Shown: positions 1 through 13,000 of the stretch, in pieces
How the letters are laid out: each line of letters starts with the position of its first letter
Numbering within the stretch: the stretch's first letter is position 1
Assembly: GCF_910592395.1 (NCBI RefSeq)
Contig: NC_088321.1
Location: forward strand, 7,008,001 to 7,072,000
Source of the DNA: Lineus longissimus
Lineage: Eukaryota > Nemertea > Pilidiophora > Heteronemertea > Lineidae
Direction: 5' to 3'
DNA: 64,000 bases
The notes under the pieces: model-generated
What the model saw: the letters and a program-made list of their open reading frames with translations, nothing else
Told to the model about the DNA's origin: nothing
Database searches by the model: none
Made by a program: the position numbers and the translations under genes

Positions 1-195
1 AATGCAGGGCAGTCTTTGGTATGCTGCTTGGATTCATCCAGAGGACATGTCTAAGCCATCAAAGTCTGCAGCATCCGATTACGTCGGCAACGTTAGAACT
101 CTAGATCTGCGTCAGCTGACAGATCGGAGAGCTTCATTAGAGATTATCCTTGGCCAGAACACTTGGCAGATCCATCGCAGACACCTGTTTGAAAG

Positions 196-680
196 CCTCA
201 TAGCCTAGTGGTTGATAAAAGTACTGTGGGTTACCACGCAATTCGGTCCAGATTCAGAACCCAGGATTTGTGTTCTTGATGAACCGTTGTAGATTTAAGG
301 AACTAATATTCCTGACTCTTCACAGTCATTCGAATAAGACTTATATTCCAAAACACCTGAGTGAGAATATTTCGTCACATGATGGATAATGTAGCCTTTA
401 TTATTCAATATATTTCATTTGAGATGTTTTTGAATAGAAATTGATACCTCACTGTCGGTATTGATTGTCTCACAAAAACCACTCAGATGGAGCTAAGATA
501 TTGGCTATGGTTTTGGTGTACATTTTAGCGCCACCCTCGCGGTTTCGGTGAGACAACCAATACCTCCAGTTCGGTATCAATTCCTTGAAGCCAAAGCTCC
601 TAGTGTCTGGTGTTTATGCCAGGGCAAGTTAAAGTCCCCACCAAGTGAGAAACATGAGTAGCTGGCGTGGACTTCCCTCC
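196..680 (+). mobile_element. tRNA-derived SINE (copy 1), split by a MITE
   Basis: The head has an A-box-like TAGCCTAGTGG followed by a degraded B box. The body (AACCG.. TTCCTGACTCTTCACAGTC) and the tail (TATGCCAGGGCAAG, then CCACCAAGTGAGAAACATG at about 639-657) match the copy at 1188-1435. A separate MITE (439-582) sits inside it, so the SINE is the older insertion. The ends are approximate. It lies upstream of the first recognised GTF2E2 exon. Confidence 0.7.
439..582. mobile_element. MITE with ~36-bp terminal inverted repeats
   Basis: The left end AATTGATACCTCACTGTCGG is answered by the right end ..AGTTCGGTATCAATT, and both arms continue through GTATTGATTGTCTCAC / GTGAGACAACCAATAC. The interior is about 70 bp and non-coding. 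An inverted second copy lies at 36612-36748. It is inserted within a SINE. Confidence 0.7.
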
Positions 681-983
681 TTTGGCCAAAAGACCGGGGG
701 CATAATGGTCAGTATGATGGCCGCGTCCCAGTGTTAACCAGTTCAATCAGAACATCAAGATTCAAACAGACTCGACGGCTTCGGGAGTTAAAACTGGCTG
801 TGAAAGAATTTTGAAGGCCAAGTTTGCATGAAAGATTAAGCCTAATGATTTTCATAGCTTTGCTTGTTGGCCGAAAACAGAAAAGTTTTTGAGTGGCTGT
901 TTTAGTTTTGGTCTACTCTAATTGCAACTGAAAATGTTTATGAGTTGAGCCTTTCAGTGAGTTTACTGTTTTATTCATTTCAG

Positions 984-1063
984 CCGATTTTAACTACAAG
1001 GCAATGCAAGGAAGTTCACAGTTTAAGTTTGGAATATTGGCAAAAATAGTTAAATATATGAAG
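984..1063 (+). CDS. GTF2E2: GTF2E2 exon (first recognised)
   Basis: The acceptor is TTCATTTCAG and the donor is AAG|GTAAGA. The first two bases finish a codon begun in an upstream exon that I could not identify. The remaining 26 codons read [24 protein letters not shown], the segment just before the first winged-helix domain. Confidence 0.93.
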
Positions 1064-4000
1064 GTAAGATAAGAATACTAATCACTTGGTTTCGTTGACT
1101 GTTTTTTCCACCAGAACAAAAGTACCGAAAAGTGTTTTGCCGCTGAAGTAAAATGATCAAATGTATGTGCAAATTTGAATAAAGGAGCCTTATAGCTGAG
1201 TGGTGAACTCTGACTACCACTTAAAAGGCCCCGGTTCGATCCCGGGTAGAACCCAGTAGTGTATTTCTGGATGAACCGGCGTGGCTTTCAAGGAACGAAA
1301 ATTCCCGGCTCTCCACAGTCCTTTGAATGAGATGTAAAACCGAGGTTCCTTGAATCTGGTGTCTATGCCAGGGCAGGTTACAGACCCCACCAAGTGAGAA
1401 ACATGAGTAGCTTGCGTGGACTCTACAGGGCTGCCAAACCTTACACATTTGGGGGAAATCTCACACACAGGCCTGTTTACACTTAGTTAGGGCCATTTTA
1501 CACTTTGACTCCAGAAAATGTCTTTAAAATTGTGCCGAAATCATCAGAAGACCCAACAATGACATTTCCCTTGCTGTTTTACCCTTTTTACTGATGGTTT
1601 TAGTTTTACACATTGCTGGACGAAGGCAGTTGTGACACTCCATCCGGCCGAAGTCTGGAGTCACTAGGCCTTGCCGAAGGCGTAGTCGCTAGGCCAATAA
1701 ACCCAACTGGCATCTAACCATACTGGCACGCATGAACGCTCATCCCGCCTTGGAGGAGGAATACTCCGTGGAGAAAATCACCTCCAAGTGCAGAGCAAAC
1801 GCCCAGGAAGGGGAAGGATAGAAGAAGGGAAATTGGATTCCATCAAATTGGATATCGTGATGCGATTTTGGGCTGCACTCACCCTGTTTCTGCCCCTCTC
1901 ATGTTCGAAGTTCGTCACAATGAAAAACAAATCCCCAACTGATACTAGCTCATATAGGCCAATAGAACTTCAGGTGACTTCTTCAATCATAAAATTAACG
2001 CGGTTTTGGAAGAATATCTTATTTTCCTCTCCATCGGAAAAATAGAAGTTGTCCTTTAAAGAAATCAATCAGCAGCAGCTAGGTAGGTTAGAAAAAGCTA
2101 CACAAAGTCCTCAATAGGGGTCCCTCCAATCTCATCGTACATCAAAACTATTCACGCTTGTGCGGGGAATGTTGTAGTTTGCCCTGATGACGCCAGCGTC
2201 GACACTGATGAAACATGGGCCTACCCGATGTGAGTTGTTTTTCTCAGTGATTCATTCCTAACTTATTGAAACGTTCCTAGAGATTGCATTGTCAAACTCG
2301 TGTATCGTCCGCTTTTAATATTTCAGCAACGGCATCAACAGGGAGACACTTATCCATTATCAATTGATGACATTCTTGACGAAACAAATCAACTTGATGT
2401 CGGAGCACGGCATAAACAATGGCTATCGACCGAGGTAGGTTGTTTCCTCCCACTGTTCACCCTCCTCCAAACTCACTTTATCCCTGGTACCATCAGGACA
2501 AGACCAATATACTGATATTTGATGAAATATGGCTATTGACCGAGGTAGGTTGTTTCCTCTCACTGTTCACCCTCCTCCAAACTCATTTTATCCCTGGTAC
2601 CATCAGGGCAAGACCAATATACTGATATTTGATGAAATATGGCTATTGACCGAGGTAGGTTGTTTCCTCCCACTGTTCACCCTCCTCCAAACTCACTTTA
2701 TCCCTGGTACCATCAGGGCAAGACCAATATACTGATATTTGATGAAATATGGCTATTGACCGAGGTAGGTTGTTTCCTCCCACTGTTCACCCTCCTCCAA
2801 ACTCACTTTATCCCCGGTACCATCAGGGCAAGACCAATATACTGATATTTGATGAAATATGGCTATCAACCGAGGTAGGTTGTTTCCTCCCACTGTTCAC
2901 CCTCCTCCAAACTCACTTTATCCCTGGTACCATCAGGGTAAGACCAATATACTGATATTTGATGAAATATGGCTATTGACCGAGGTAGGTTGTTTCCTCC
3001 CACTGTTCACCCTCCTCCAAACTCACTTTATCCCTGGTACCATCAGGGTAAGACCAATATACTGATATTTGATGAAATATGGCTATTGACCGAGGTAGGT
3101 TGTTTCCTCCCACTGTTCACCCTCCTCCAAACTCACTTTATCCCTGGTACCATCAGGGCAAGACCAATATACTGATATTTGATGAAATATAGCTATCGAC
3201 CGAGGTAGGTTGTTTCCTCCCACTATTCACCCTCCTCCAAACTCACTTTATCCCTGGTACAATCAGGGTAAGACCAATATACTGATATTTGATGAAATAT
3301 GGCTATTGACCGAGGTAGGTTGTTTCCTCCCACTGTTCACCCTCCTCCAAACTCACTTTATCCCTGGTACCATCAGGACAAGACCAATATACTGATATTT
3401 GATGAAATATGGCTATTGACCGAGATAGGTTGTTTCCTCCCACTGTTCACCCTCCTCCAAACTCACTTTATCCCTGGTACCATCAGGGCAAGACCATGAT
3501 ACTGATATTTGATGAAATATGGCTATTGACTGAGGTAGGTTTCCTCCCACTGTTCACCCTCCTCCAAACTCACTTTATCCCTGGTACCATCAGGGCAAGA
3601 CCAATATATTGATATTTGATGAAATATGGCTATCGACCGAGGTAGGTTGTTTCCTCCCACTGTTCACCATCCTCCAAACGCACTTTATCCCTGGTACCAT
3701 CAGGGCAAGACCATTATACTGATATTTGATGAAATATTGCTATCGCCCGAGGTAGGTTGTTTCCTCCCACTGTTCACCCTCCTCCAAACTCACTTTATCC
3801 TTGGTACCATCAGGGCAAGACCAATATACTGATATTTGATGAAATATGGCTATCGACCGAGGTAGGTTGTTTCCTCCCAATGTTCACCCTCCTCCAAACT
3901 CACTTTATCCCTGGTACCATCAGGGCAAGACCAATATACTGATATTTGATGAAATATGGCTATTGACCGAGGTAGGTTGTTTCCTCCCACTGTTCACCCT

Positions 4001-7000
4001 CCTCCAAACTCACTTTATCCCTGGTACCATCCGGGCAAGACCAATATACTGATATTTGATGAAATATGGCTATTGACCGAGGTAGGTTTCCTCCCACTGT
4101 TCACCCTCCTCCAAACTCACTTTATCCCTGGTACCATCAGGGCAAGACCATTATACTGATATTTGATGAAATATGGCTATCGACTGAGGTAGGTTGTTTC
4201 CTCCCACTGTTCACCCTCCTCCAAACTCACTTTATCCCTGGTACCATCAGGGTAAGACCAATATACTGATATTTGATGAAATATGGCTATCGACCGAGGT
4301 AGGTTTCCTCCCACTGTTCACCCTCCTCCAAACTCACTTTATCCCTGGTGCCATCAGGGTAAGACCAATATACTGATATTTGATGAAATATGGCTATCAA
4401 CCGAGGTAGGTTTCCTCCCACTGTTCACCCTCCTCCAAACTCACTTTATCCCTGGTACCATCAGGGCAAGACCAATATACTGATATTTGATGAAATATGG
4501 CTATTGACCGAGGTAGGTTGTTTCCTCCCACTGTTCACCCTCCTCCAAACTCACTTTATCCCTGGTGCCATCAGGGTAAGACCATTATACTGATATTTGA
4601 TGAAATATGGCTATCGACCGAGGTAGGTTGTTTCCTCCCACTGTTCACCCTCCTCCAAACTCACTTTATCCCTGGTACCATCAGGGCAAGACCATTATAC
4701 TGATATTTGATGAAATATGGCTATCGACTGAGGTAGGTTGTTTCCTCCCACTGTTCACCCTCCTCCAAACTCACTTTATCCCTGGTACCATCAGGGTAAG
4801 ACCAATATACTGATACTAGCATTGTACCCGTGGCGCAGGCAGGTTCAAATGGGCTATACCTTGAATAGATTGAATTGCAATGAAAATATAATGCAATATC
4901 AAAGGAGCAATATCGAAGAGACAAATTAAACCAACCATTTGTCCACAGACTCGGACCCTGTGGCGTGCTGTATGCATGCATATAAAAGTAAATCAATTGG
5001 TCCGAATGAGATGATGAGGCAATGTGAATATACCTCGTTCCTTAGTCAGCAATATGCCCCTTTTTATACGGAGATGAAGGAGAACCCAGATAGGCCTTCA
5101 CATGTCGGCCTCCAAATGGCTCGGACCAATTGCACTATCACTACTAAAACTTTAAAATGCGTGCTCCTCCTACATGTAGCATGATCTCGGGCAAGGCACT
5201 TAGTCGACAGGCAAGCTAGAAGTTCAGCACCGTGAGCAGCTCCTTGATAAGGCCATGCCAAGTTCAGAGTGCCTCTTCAGATACATCAAGTTTTGAAAGC
5301 TGTGGTGAGCACATAAACATACCATTGTAACCTTAATTTGAAAATCCCTTCATAATCAAGGGCTAGCTCTGGCTAATACAGTACCAATATATGATAGACC
5401 ATCAATTTGACCCCAGCTCCTTACTGCGGGAAAACCCAAGTCCAGCAACCAAAAGTATCAAAATACATTTTTTTTCACATTTGAACTGCACACATGCGTT
5501 TGTTTACAATTTCTTTCCCGCGAAATCTCGAAGATCAGGTGACCTACAATCGTGGATTGAAAATAACATTAACCTTGGTTCAGCAGGTCAACACGTGTAC
5601 AGGCTGTTCCAATCATCCACCTACAGCCAGCCGTTCAACAGGTAGTGTTAGTCACCCCGCAGGGAGTGCAGGTGATTCATTAATCCCCTGCATAACTGAA
5701 CAGCAATGGCTTGGCTTCCGTGAGTGATAAGGAGAATTGACCGTGTCCGATTAAAAATCCCTCATTACTGCTCCGCTGAAGTAAATTTCCGAAAATAAAC
5801 ATGACGTTGCATCAGGATAACATATCACCTGCAAACGTGCAAAATTTCGAGACGAAACACGACCCCCAAATGGCACTTTAGCGAGCCGCCTTATAGTATT
5901 ATGATATAGATTTGATGAAATATGGCTATTGACCGAGGTAGGTTTCCTCCCACTGTTCACCCTCCTCCAAACTCACTTTATCCCTGGTACCATCAGGGCA
6001 AGACCATTATACTGATATTTGATGAAATATGGCTATCGACTGATGTAGGTTGTTTCCTCCCACTGTTCACCCTCCTCCAAACTCACTTTATCCCTGGTAC
6101 CATCAGGGCAAGACCATTATACTGATATTTGATGAAATATGGCTATCGACTGATGTAGGTTGTTTCCTCCCACTGTTCACCCTCCTCCAAACTCACTTTA
6201 TCCCTGGTACCATCAGGGCAAGACCAATATACTGATATTTGATGAAATATGGCTATCAACTGAGGTAGGTTGTTTCCTCCCATCGTTCACCCTCCTCCAA
6301 ACTCACTTTATCCCTGGTACCATCAGGGCAAGACCAATATACTGATATTTGATGAAATATGGCTATCAACCGAGGTAGGTTGTTTCCTCCCACTGTTCAC
6401 CCTCCTCCAAACTCACTTTATCTCCGGTACCATCAGGGCAAGACCAATATACTGATATTGGCTGAAATATGGCTATCGACCGAGGTAGGTTTCCTCCCAC
6501 TATTCACCCTCCTCCAAACTCACTTTATCCCCGGAACAAGGGGAGGGGTCTCAAAATCCCAAGTTTGATGCGTACATACAGTGGAACCTCCCTTAGCGGA
6601 CACCTCTCTATTAAGGACACTAGTTTTGGTCCCAATTTGGTAGTTTCTATTCAATTTGACCTCTCTAATCAGGACACCTCTCTATCAAGGACACTAGTTT
6701 TGGTCCCAATTTGGTAGTTTCTATTCAATTTGACCTCTCTGATCAGGACACCTCTCTATTAAGGACAGCACTTGCCAGTCCCGAAGGTGTCCTTAATAGA
6801 GAGGTTCTACTGTACTTTATGGATGGCCCCATACTGGAATCAAGAGCCTTTCGAATCCAGCACCCAAAATATGATTCTGGCCCAGATGACCATCCATGAG
6901 CATGAATGCAGTATAGGACTGAAAAGCCTGTAAGACCTGGGTACAAGGTATTTTTAAAGTGGTCTGCATCCGCAAATATCCGTGATATAACGCTGAAAAT

Positions 7001-10000
7001 GCGTGATATTGATGATAGATACATAATCTGATAGATGTTAAAGCGAAATGTTTATATCAATACTGGTTTGGCAGTAATTCTTCAAAACACCACGAAAACG
7101 ATATTTCCTCTCAATCAACTAGACTTTGATGTTTTCACCCCAAATCTTGGTTCAATACTCAGACTGAAATTGTCTTCCATGCCATCAAGAAAATTTTCAA
7201 AAAATGTTGATATTTTGAGAACATGTCCAAGTTGTCATATCATGATATTTGGAAGAATAAATGGTTAATTAGCGTTGATATCGATATTTCACTTAGCATC
7301 AATCAGATTATGTATCTATCATTACGTTCCAAAATTTTCAACAACATAGTGGAAGAGTTTTGGCTCGACTTGCCACTGTGCATGCGCATGGCGAATCTCT
7401 TTTCACCAGGAAAAAACTGAAGCTATTACAGTGGAACCTCCCTTAGCGGACACCTCTCTATTAAGGACAACCTCTCTATTAAGGATAACCTCTCTATTAA
7501 GGACAACCTCTCTATTAAGGATAACCTCTCTATTAAGGACAACCTCTCTATTAAGGACACTAGTTTTGGTCCCAAATTGGTACTCTCCATTCAATTTGAC
7601 CTCTCTAATCAGGACACCTCTCTATTAAGGACATCACTTGTCAGTCCCGATGGTGTCCTTAATAGAGAGGTTCTACTGTACTTCAGTGTCAGACAGGGAC
7701 CTGGAATATAAAGTGCCACCTTGTTTGCTGATCAAAATCTGAACCTCTCTAATGTCTCGTAACCCTTGTAGGCCCTTATCAACAATCCCAAAATCAACGT
7801 CGTCGATGACAATAAGTTTGTCTTCCGCCCGAAGTATAACATCCGAGACCGGAGGGGGTTAATGCGATTGCTGGAGCGGAACGACCTGAAAGGATTGGGC
7901 GGTGTTTTGATGGACGACGTCGAAGAGGCTGTGCCGAAATGTGGGCGAGTTATTCAGGTAGGCGCCGAGCCGACACGAGTGTCCTCTTTAATGCTATAAC
8001 ACCTAGAGCCAGCGCAAGGGCTTATTCCCCTAGGCCCCGACGTTATTTTACCTGGAAATCACATTTTTTTCTCCAGTGAGATCGACGACGGTTGTCAACG
8101 GGCGCCTCCAGGTGTTATAGGTTTAAGAAACTCTCTAACAAGTTTATGCCGCAATAGACACCAACTTAGCATCTTCCATTGATGTCCATTGCAATATTAC
8201 CAATTCAGGTTTTTTTTGCAAACTTCTCTACAGGCTTATGCTGCACCCGAGTGCCACCAACCTAAATTCGAATGCTCTATGAAATCACTGAGTTCAAGCA
8301 TACCGTGCTATAAACCCAAGCGAAGAGTCCATTGATCATGTTCTCTGTTATGCAGAGTACTTCATAACACTCAGGTATGTTTTTGTATCGGCTATACACC
8401 AACATGTTAAAATGTACGTTTGTTCATCCTTGAATATGAAGGAGGCAATAATTGGTGGAGCCCCATAGCCTAGTGGTCAACACTGCTTCCTACCCTGCAA
8501 TAAGGCCCGGGTTTGACCCCCTTCTCAAGAAACTGTGTGGTCAACACTGCTTCCTACCCTGCAATAAAGCCCCGGTTTGAGCCCCTTTTCAAGGAACTGT
8601 GTGGTAAACACTGCTTCCTACCCTGCAATAAGGCCCGGGTTTGATCCCCTTCTCAAGGAACTGTGTGGTCAACGCTGCTTCCTACCCTGCAATAAGGCCC
8701 GGGTTTGATCCCCTTCTCAAGGAACTGTGTGGTCAACACTGCTTCCTACCCTGCAATAAGGCCCGGGTTTGATCCCCTTCTCAAGGAACTGTGTGGTCAA
8801 CACTGCTTCCTACCCTGCAATAAGGCCCGGGTTTGATCCCCTTCTCAAGGAACTGTGTGGTCAACACTGCTTCCTACCCTGCAATAAGGCCTGGGTTTGA
8901 TCCCCTTCTCAAGGAACTGTGTGGTCAACGCTGCTTCCTACCCTGCAATAAGGCCCGGGTTTGATCCCCTTCTCAAGGAACTGTGTGGTCAACACTGCTT
9001 CCTACCCTGCAATAAGGCTCGGGTTTGATCCCCTTCTCAAGGAACTGTGTGGTCAACACTGCTTCCTACCCTGCAATAAGGCCTGGGTTTGATCCCCTTC
9101 TCAAGGAACTGTGTGGTCAACACTGCTTCCTACCCTGCAATCAGGCCCGGGTTTGATCCCCTTCTCAAGGAACTGTGTGGTCAACACTGCTTCCTACCCT
9201 GCAATAAGGCTCGGGTTTGATCCCCTTCTCAAGGAACTGTGTTGTCAACACTGCTTCCTACCCTGCAATAAGGCCTGGGTTTGATCCCCTTCTCAAGGAA
9301 CTGTGTGGTCAACACTGCTTCCTACCCTGCAATAAGGCCCGGGTTTGATCCCCTTCTCAAGGAACTGTGTGGTCAACACTGCTTCCTACCCTGCAATAAG
9401 GCCCGGGTTTGATCCCCTTCTCAAGGAACTGTGTGGTCAACACTGCTTCCTACCCCGCAATAAGGCCCGGGTTTGATCCCCTTCTCAAGGAACTGTGTGG
9501 TCAACACTGCTTCCTACCCTGCAATAAGGCCCGGGTTTGATCCCCTTCTCAAGGAACTGTGTGGTCAACACTGCTTCCTACCCTGCAATAAGGCTCGGGT
9601 TTGATCCCCTTCTCAAGGAACTGTGTGGTCAACACTGTTTCCTACCCTGCAATAAGGCTCGGGTTTGATCCCCTTCTCAAGGAACTGTGTGGTCAACACT
9701 GCTTCCTACCCTGCAATAAGGCCCGGGTTTGATCCCCTTCTCAAGGAACTGTGTGGTCAACACTGCTTCCTACCCTGCAATAAGGCTCGGGTTTGATCCC
9801 CTTCTCAAGGAACTGTGTGGTCAACACTGCTTCCTACCCTGCAATAAGGCCCGGGTTTGATCCCCTTCTCAAGGAACTGTGACCGATGGGACTGGTCATC
9901 TGTGGCCGTGGTGGGTTAAAGGAAGGAAGAACTGCAAATATAGTGGTTTGAAATGTATGATAACTGCTCTTGGCATAAGGTATAAATGGAATGGCATTGA

Positions 10001-13000
10001 GCGATAGGGGTCAAGCCCTGAGTAGGCCTTGAATTACATAAGTTGGAATAAAGGAGAGAATGAGAAGAACTAGATTGTGCTGCCATCTAACTTTATGCAG
10101 CACAACTACAATGCAAATAATTTAAAGGGATACTATAACTTATAGTATCCCTTTAAATTATCTTATAGTATAAGATTCTCCAACAGAACATTCCTGGCTC
10201 AGCACAAAACCTACAATGTATGAAATACGTGAGGGTCTGTCGGATGAGACTGATAGCCGTGGTCCCTTGTACCTGAGTGCCTATGCCAGGACAAGTAAAA
10301 GATACCACATAGGTTGACAGTAGCCTTCAGTGGACTCCAACTCTCCTGCAGAGATCAAATGGGGTAATGACGCTGGTATTGTTATGATATTGGACTGTGG
10401 CTTCATAGGGTATTGGTACGATGTTCTTGTCATCAGTGACAAGGCTTGCTCAAAATACAATAGGTTTTTGATCTCTTTTAACCAAATTATGATGTTTTTC
10501 CAGGAAGAGTTAACAGGAGGTAAAGACAGTCAATGAGTTTCACACTGCAATCTCTTAGACCGTTGTCTAAGCTTCTTTGAAGGTGCTGGTTGGCTGGTTG
10601 GAAGAATGCGTTTTAAAACTTATATACAGTGGTACCTCCCTTAGCGGACACCTTTCTATAAGGGACAACCTCTCTATTAAGGACACTATCTTTGGTCCCA
10701 AATTGGTTGTTTCCATTCAATTTGACCTCTCTAATCAGGACACCTCTCTATTAAGGACACTAGCTTCGGTCCCAAATTGGGAGTTTCCATTCAATTTGAC
10801 CTCTCTAATCTTACTTTCTACCACAATTGCTCATGAATTGAAAGCCTGTTCAATCTTACTTTCTTCCACAATTACTCATAGTCATGAATTGAAAGCCTGT
10901 TCAATCTTACTTTCTACCACAATTTGTCGTGAATTGAAAGCCTGTTCAGTCTTACTTTCTACCACAATTACGGTACTCATGAATTGAAAGCCTGTTCAAT
11001 CTTACTTTCTACCACAATTTGTCATGAATTGAAAGCCTGTTCAATCTTACTTTCTATCACAATTTCTCATGAATTGAAAGCCTGTTCAGTCTTACTTCCT
11101 ACCACAATTACTCATGAATTGAAAGCCTGTTCAGCCTTACTTTCTACCACAATTTGTCATGAATTGAAAGCCTGTTCAGTCTTACTTTCTATCACAATTT
11201 CTTATGAATTGAAAGCTTGTTCAATCTTACTTTCTACAGCAATTGGGCAGCCAAATCACTAAAATCACGCGACCCGCCGATAAAAAAGTCCTCTTCTACA
11301 ACGATAAGAGCTTCGACTTCACAGTTGACGAGGGTAAGGACACTCTAATCACTCAGTGGTTCTCATTTGCATAGGAAAGCTTTGGGTTTTCAAAGTACTA
11401 TGAGTCTGATATCAAGTACAGTTTGTTTGCTTGTTTTTTCCAACTACAGTAGAGGTTGTCATCTAGTTTCGAACGTTTTATCCCCGCACTGTCCTGAAAC
11501 CTTTCAGGACTTTAATGAGCTTCCATTTTTTGAGAAGTTTTATTTGTGACACTATAAAATACAATGAAGACAACAGTGTAGGCCTTTCACTACAAGACTA
11601 CAATGCCCTTTCAAAATGTTCTGCTTTTTATTCAGAATTTATAAAATTATGGCGAGGCGTGTCCGTAGATGGGGTAGATGAAAATAAGATAGATGAGTAC
11701 CTGGACCAGCGGGGAATCACTACCATGCAGGACGTCGGAGCAAAAACAGCAGTAAGTTCCAATGGGTGGTGCATAACTGATGGAACAGCCCTGATGTATT
11801 GTTTTGTAATCGTACGTGTATGCCGCAAGGCCGTTCCAAGGTATGAACTGCATCCGGTGGCAAAGGTTGCAGTAGCTTCAATGAGTGGTGTATAATTGAT
11901 GGAACAGCCCTGATGTATTGTTATGTAATGGTACGTGTATGCCGCAACGCTGTTCCAAGGTATGAACTGCAGCCTGTGGCAAAGGTTGCGGTAGCTTCAA
12001 TGGGTGGTGTATAACAAATGGAACAGCCCTGATGTATTGTTATGTAATGCTGTGTATGCCGCAAGGCTGTTCCGAGAAATTTGTGTCCCCCACAGTCATT
12101 GATAAAAATGTACACTCACACTTACTGCTCACTCTCGCAACTTGACAGTTCTATTTTGTAGTTGACGTCACTGATTTCTATGCGCTGTGCGAGGTAGTAA
12201 GCCTTTCCACAGCCGGCCAGTAGGAGGGGCTGCCTCCTATAGACCAACCGCCAAAGCTGGTGTTATGATCAGAGTGTCCGTCACTGCTCACTGTTCTATT
12301 TTGTAGTTGATGTCACTAGTTTCTATGCGCTGTGAGAGGTAGTTAGCCTTTCCACAGCCGGCCAGTAGGAGGGGCTGCCTCCTATAGATCCACCGCCAAA
12401 GCTAGTGTTATGGTCAAAGTGTCCGTCACTGCTCACTGTTCTATTTTGTAGTTGATGTCACTGGTTTCTATGCGCTGTGGGAGGTAGTAAGCCTTTCCAC
12501 AGCCGGCCAGTGGGAGGGGCTATAGATCCACCGCCAAAGCTGGTGTTATGATCAGAGTGTCCGTCACTGCTCACTGTTCTATTTTGTAGTTGATGTCACT
12601 AGTTTCTATGCGCTGTGGGAGGTAGTTAACCTTTCCAGAGCCAGCCAGTGGGAGGGGCTTTCTCCTATAGATACACCGGCAAAGCTGGTGTTATGGTCAG
12701 AGTGTCCTTCTCTCGTGCTCGCTACCATCACCTGGTTGGAGTGCACAGTCTAACCAGGTGGTGTCCGTCCGCAAAAATCATTATAAGAGATCAGCTTCAG
12801 TACGATACTACCAGTGGTGGCACATGGTGGCAGACAGAGGTATTATCCTCCTGGCCAGGTGATTACCAGGTCCAAGTCGTCTCTTTAACCCACCCCTTCC
12901 ATTACTGATAATGTCTTCCTCTGTTTCAGGCTCCAGTACAGAAACGAAAACGAAAAGGTGGCAATCGAAAAAAGACATTCAAATCACATAACGACCATTT

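Noticed and set aside
2-208. 68-codon open frame at the window start, possibly the missing GTF2E2 N-terminal exon
   Set aside because: It does not resemble the TFIIE-beta N-terminus, its end runs into a SINE head, and no donor in the right phase follows. It may be a fragment of another gene.
2419-4813. Series of overlapping ~68-codon ORFs ([11 protein letters not shown].. type)
   Set aside because: These are alternative-frame by-products of the 110-bp repeat; only the 16-codon cassette frame matches the exon.
8461-9882. Cluster of tRNA genes
   Set aside because: Units of 64 bp carry a B box but no complete A box, acceptor stem or anticodon arm; a SINE-derived satellite fits better.
8461-9882. 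CRISPR-like array
   Set aside because: The sequence is eukaryotic, and the units are contiguous identical repeats without distinct spacers.
10577-11262. ORFs with repeated [14 protein letters not shown]
   Set aside because: Frame kept open by the 45-bp intronic array; it lies within a GTF2E2 intron.
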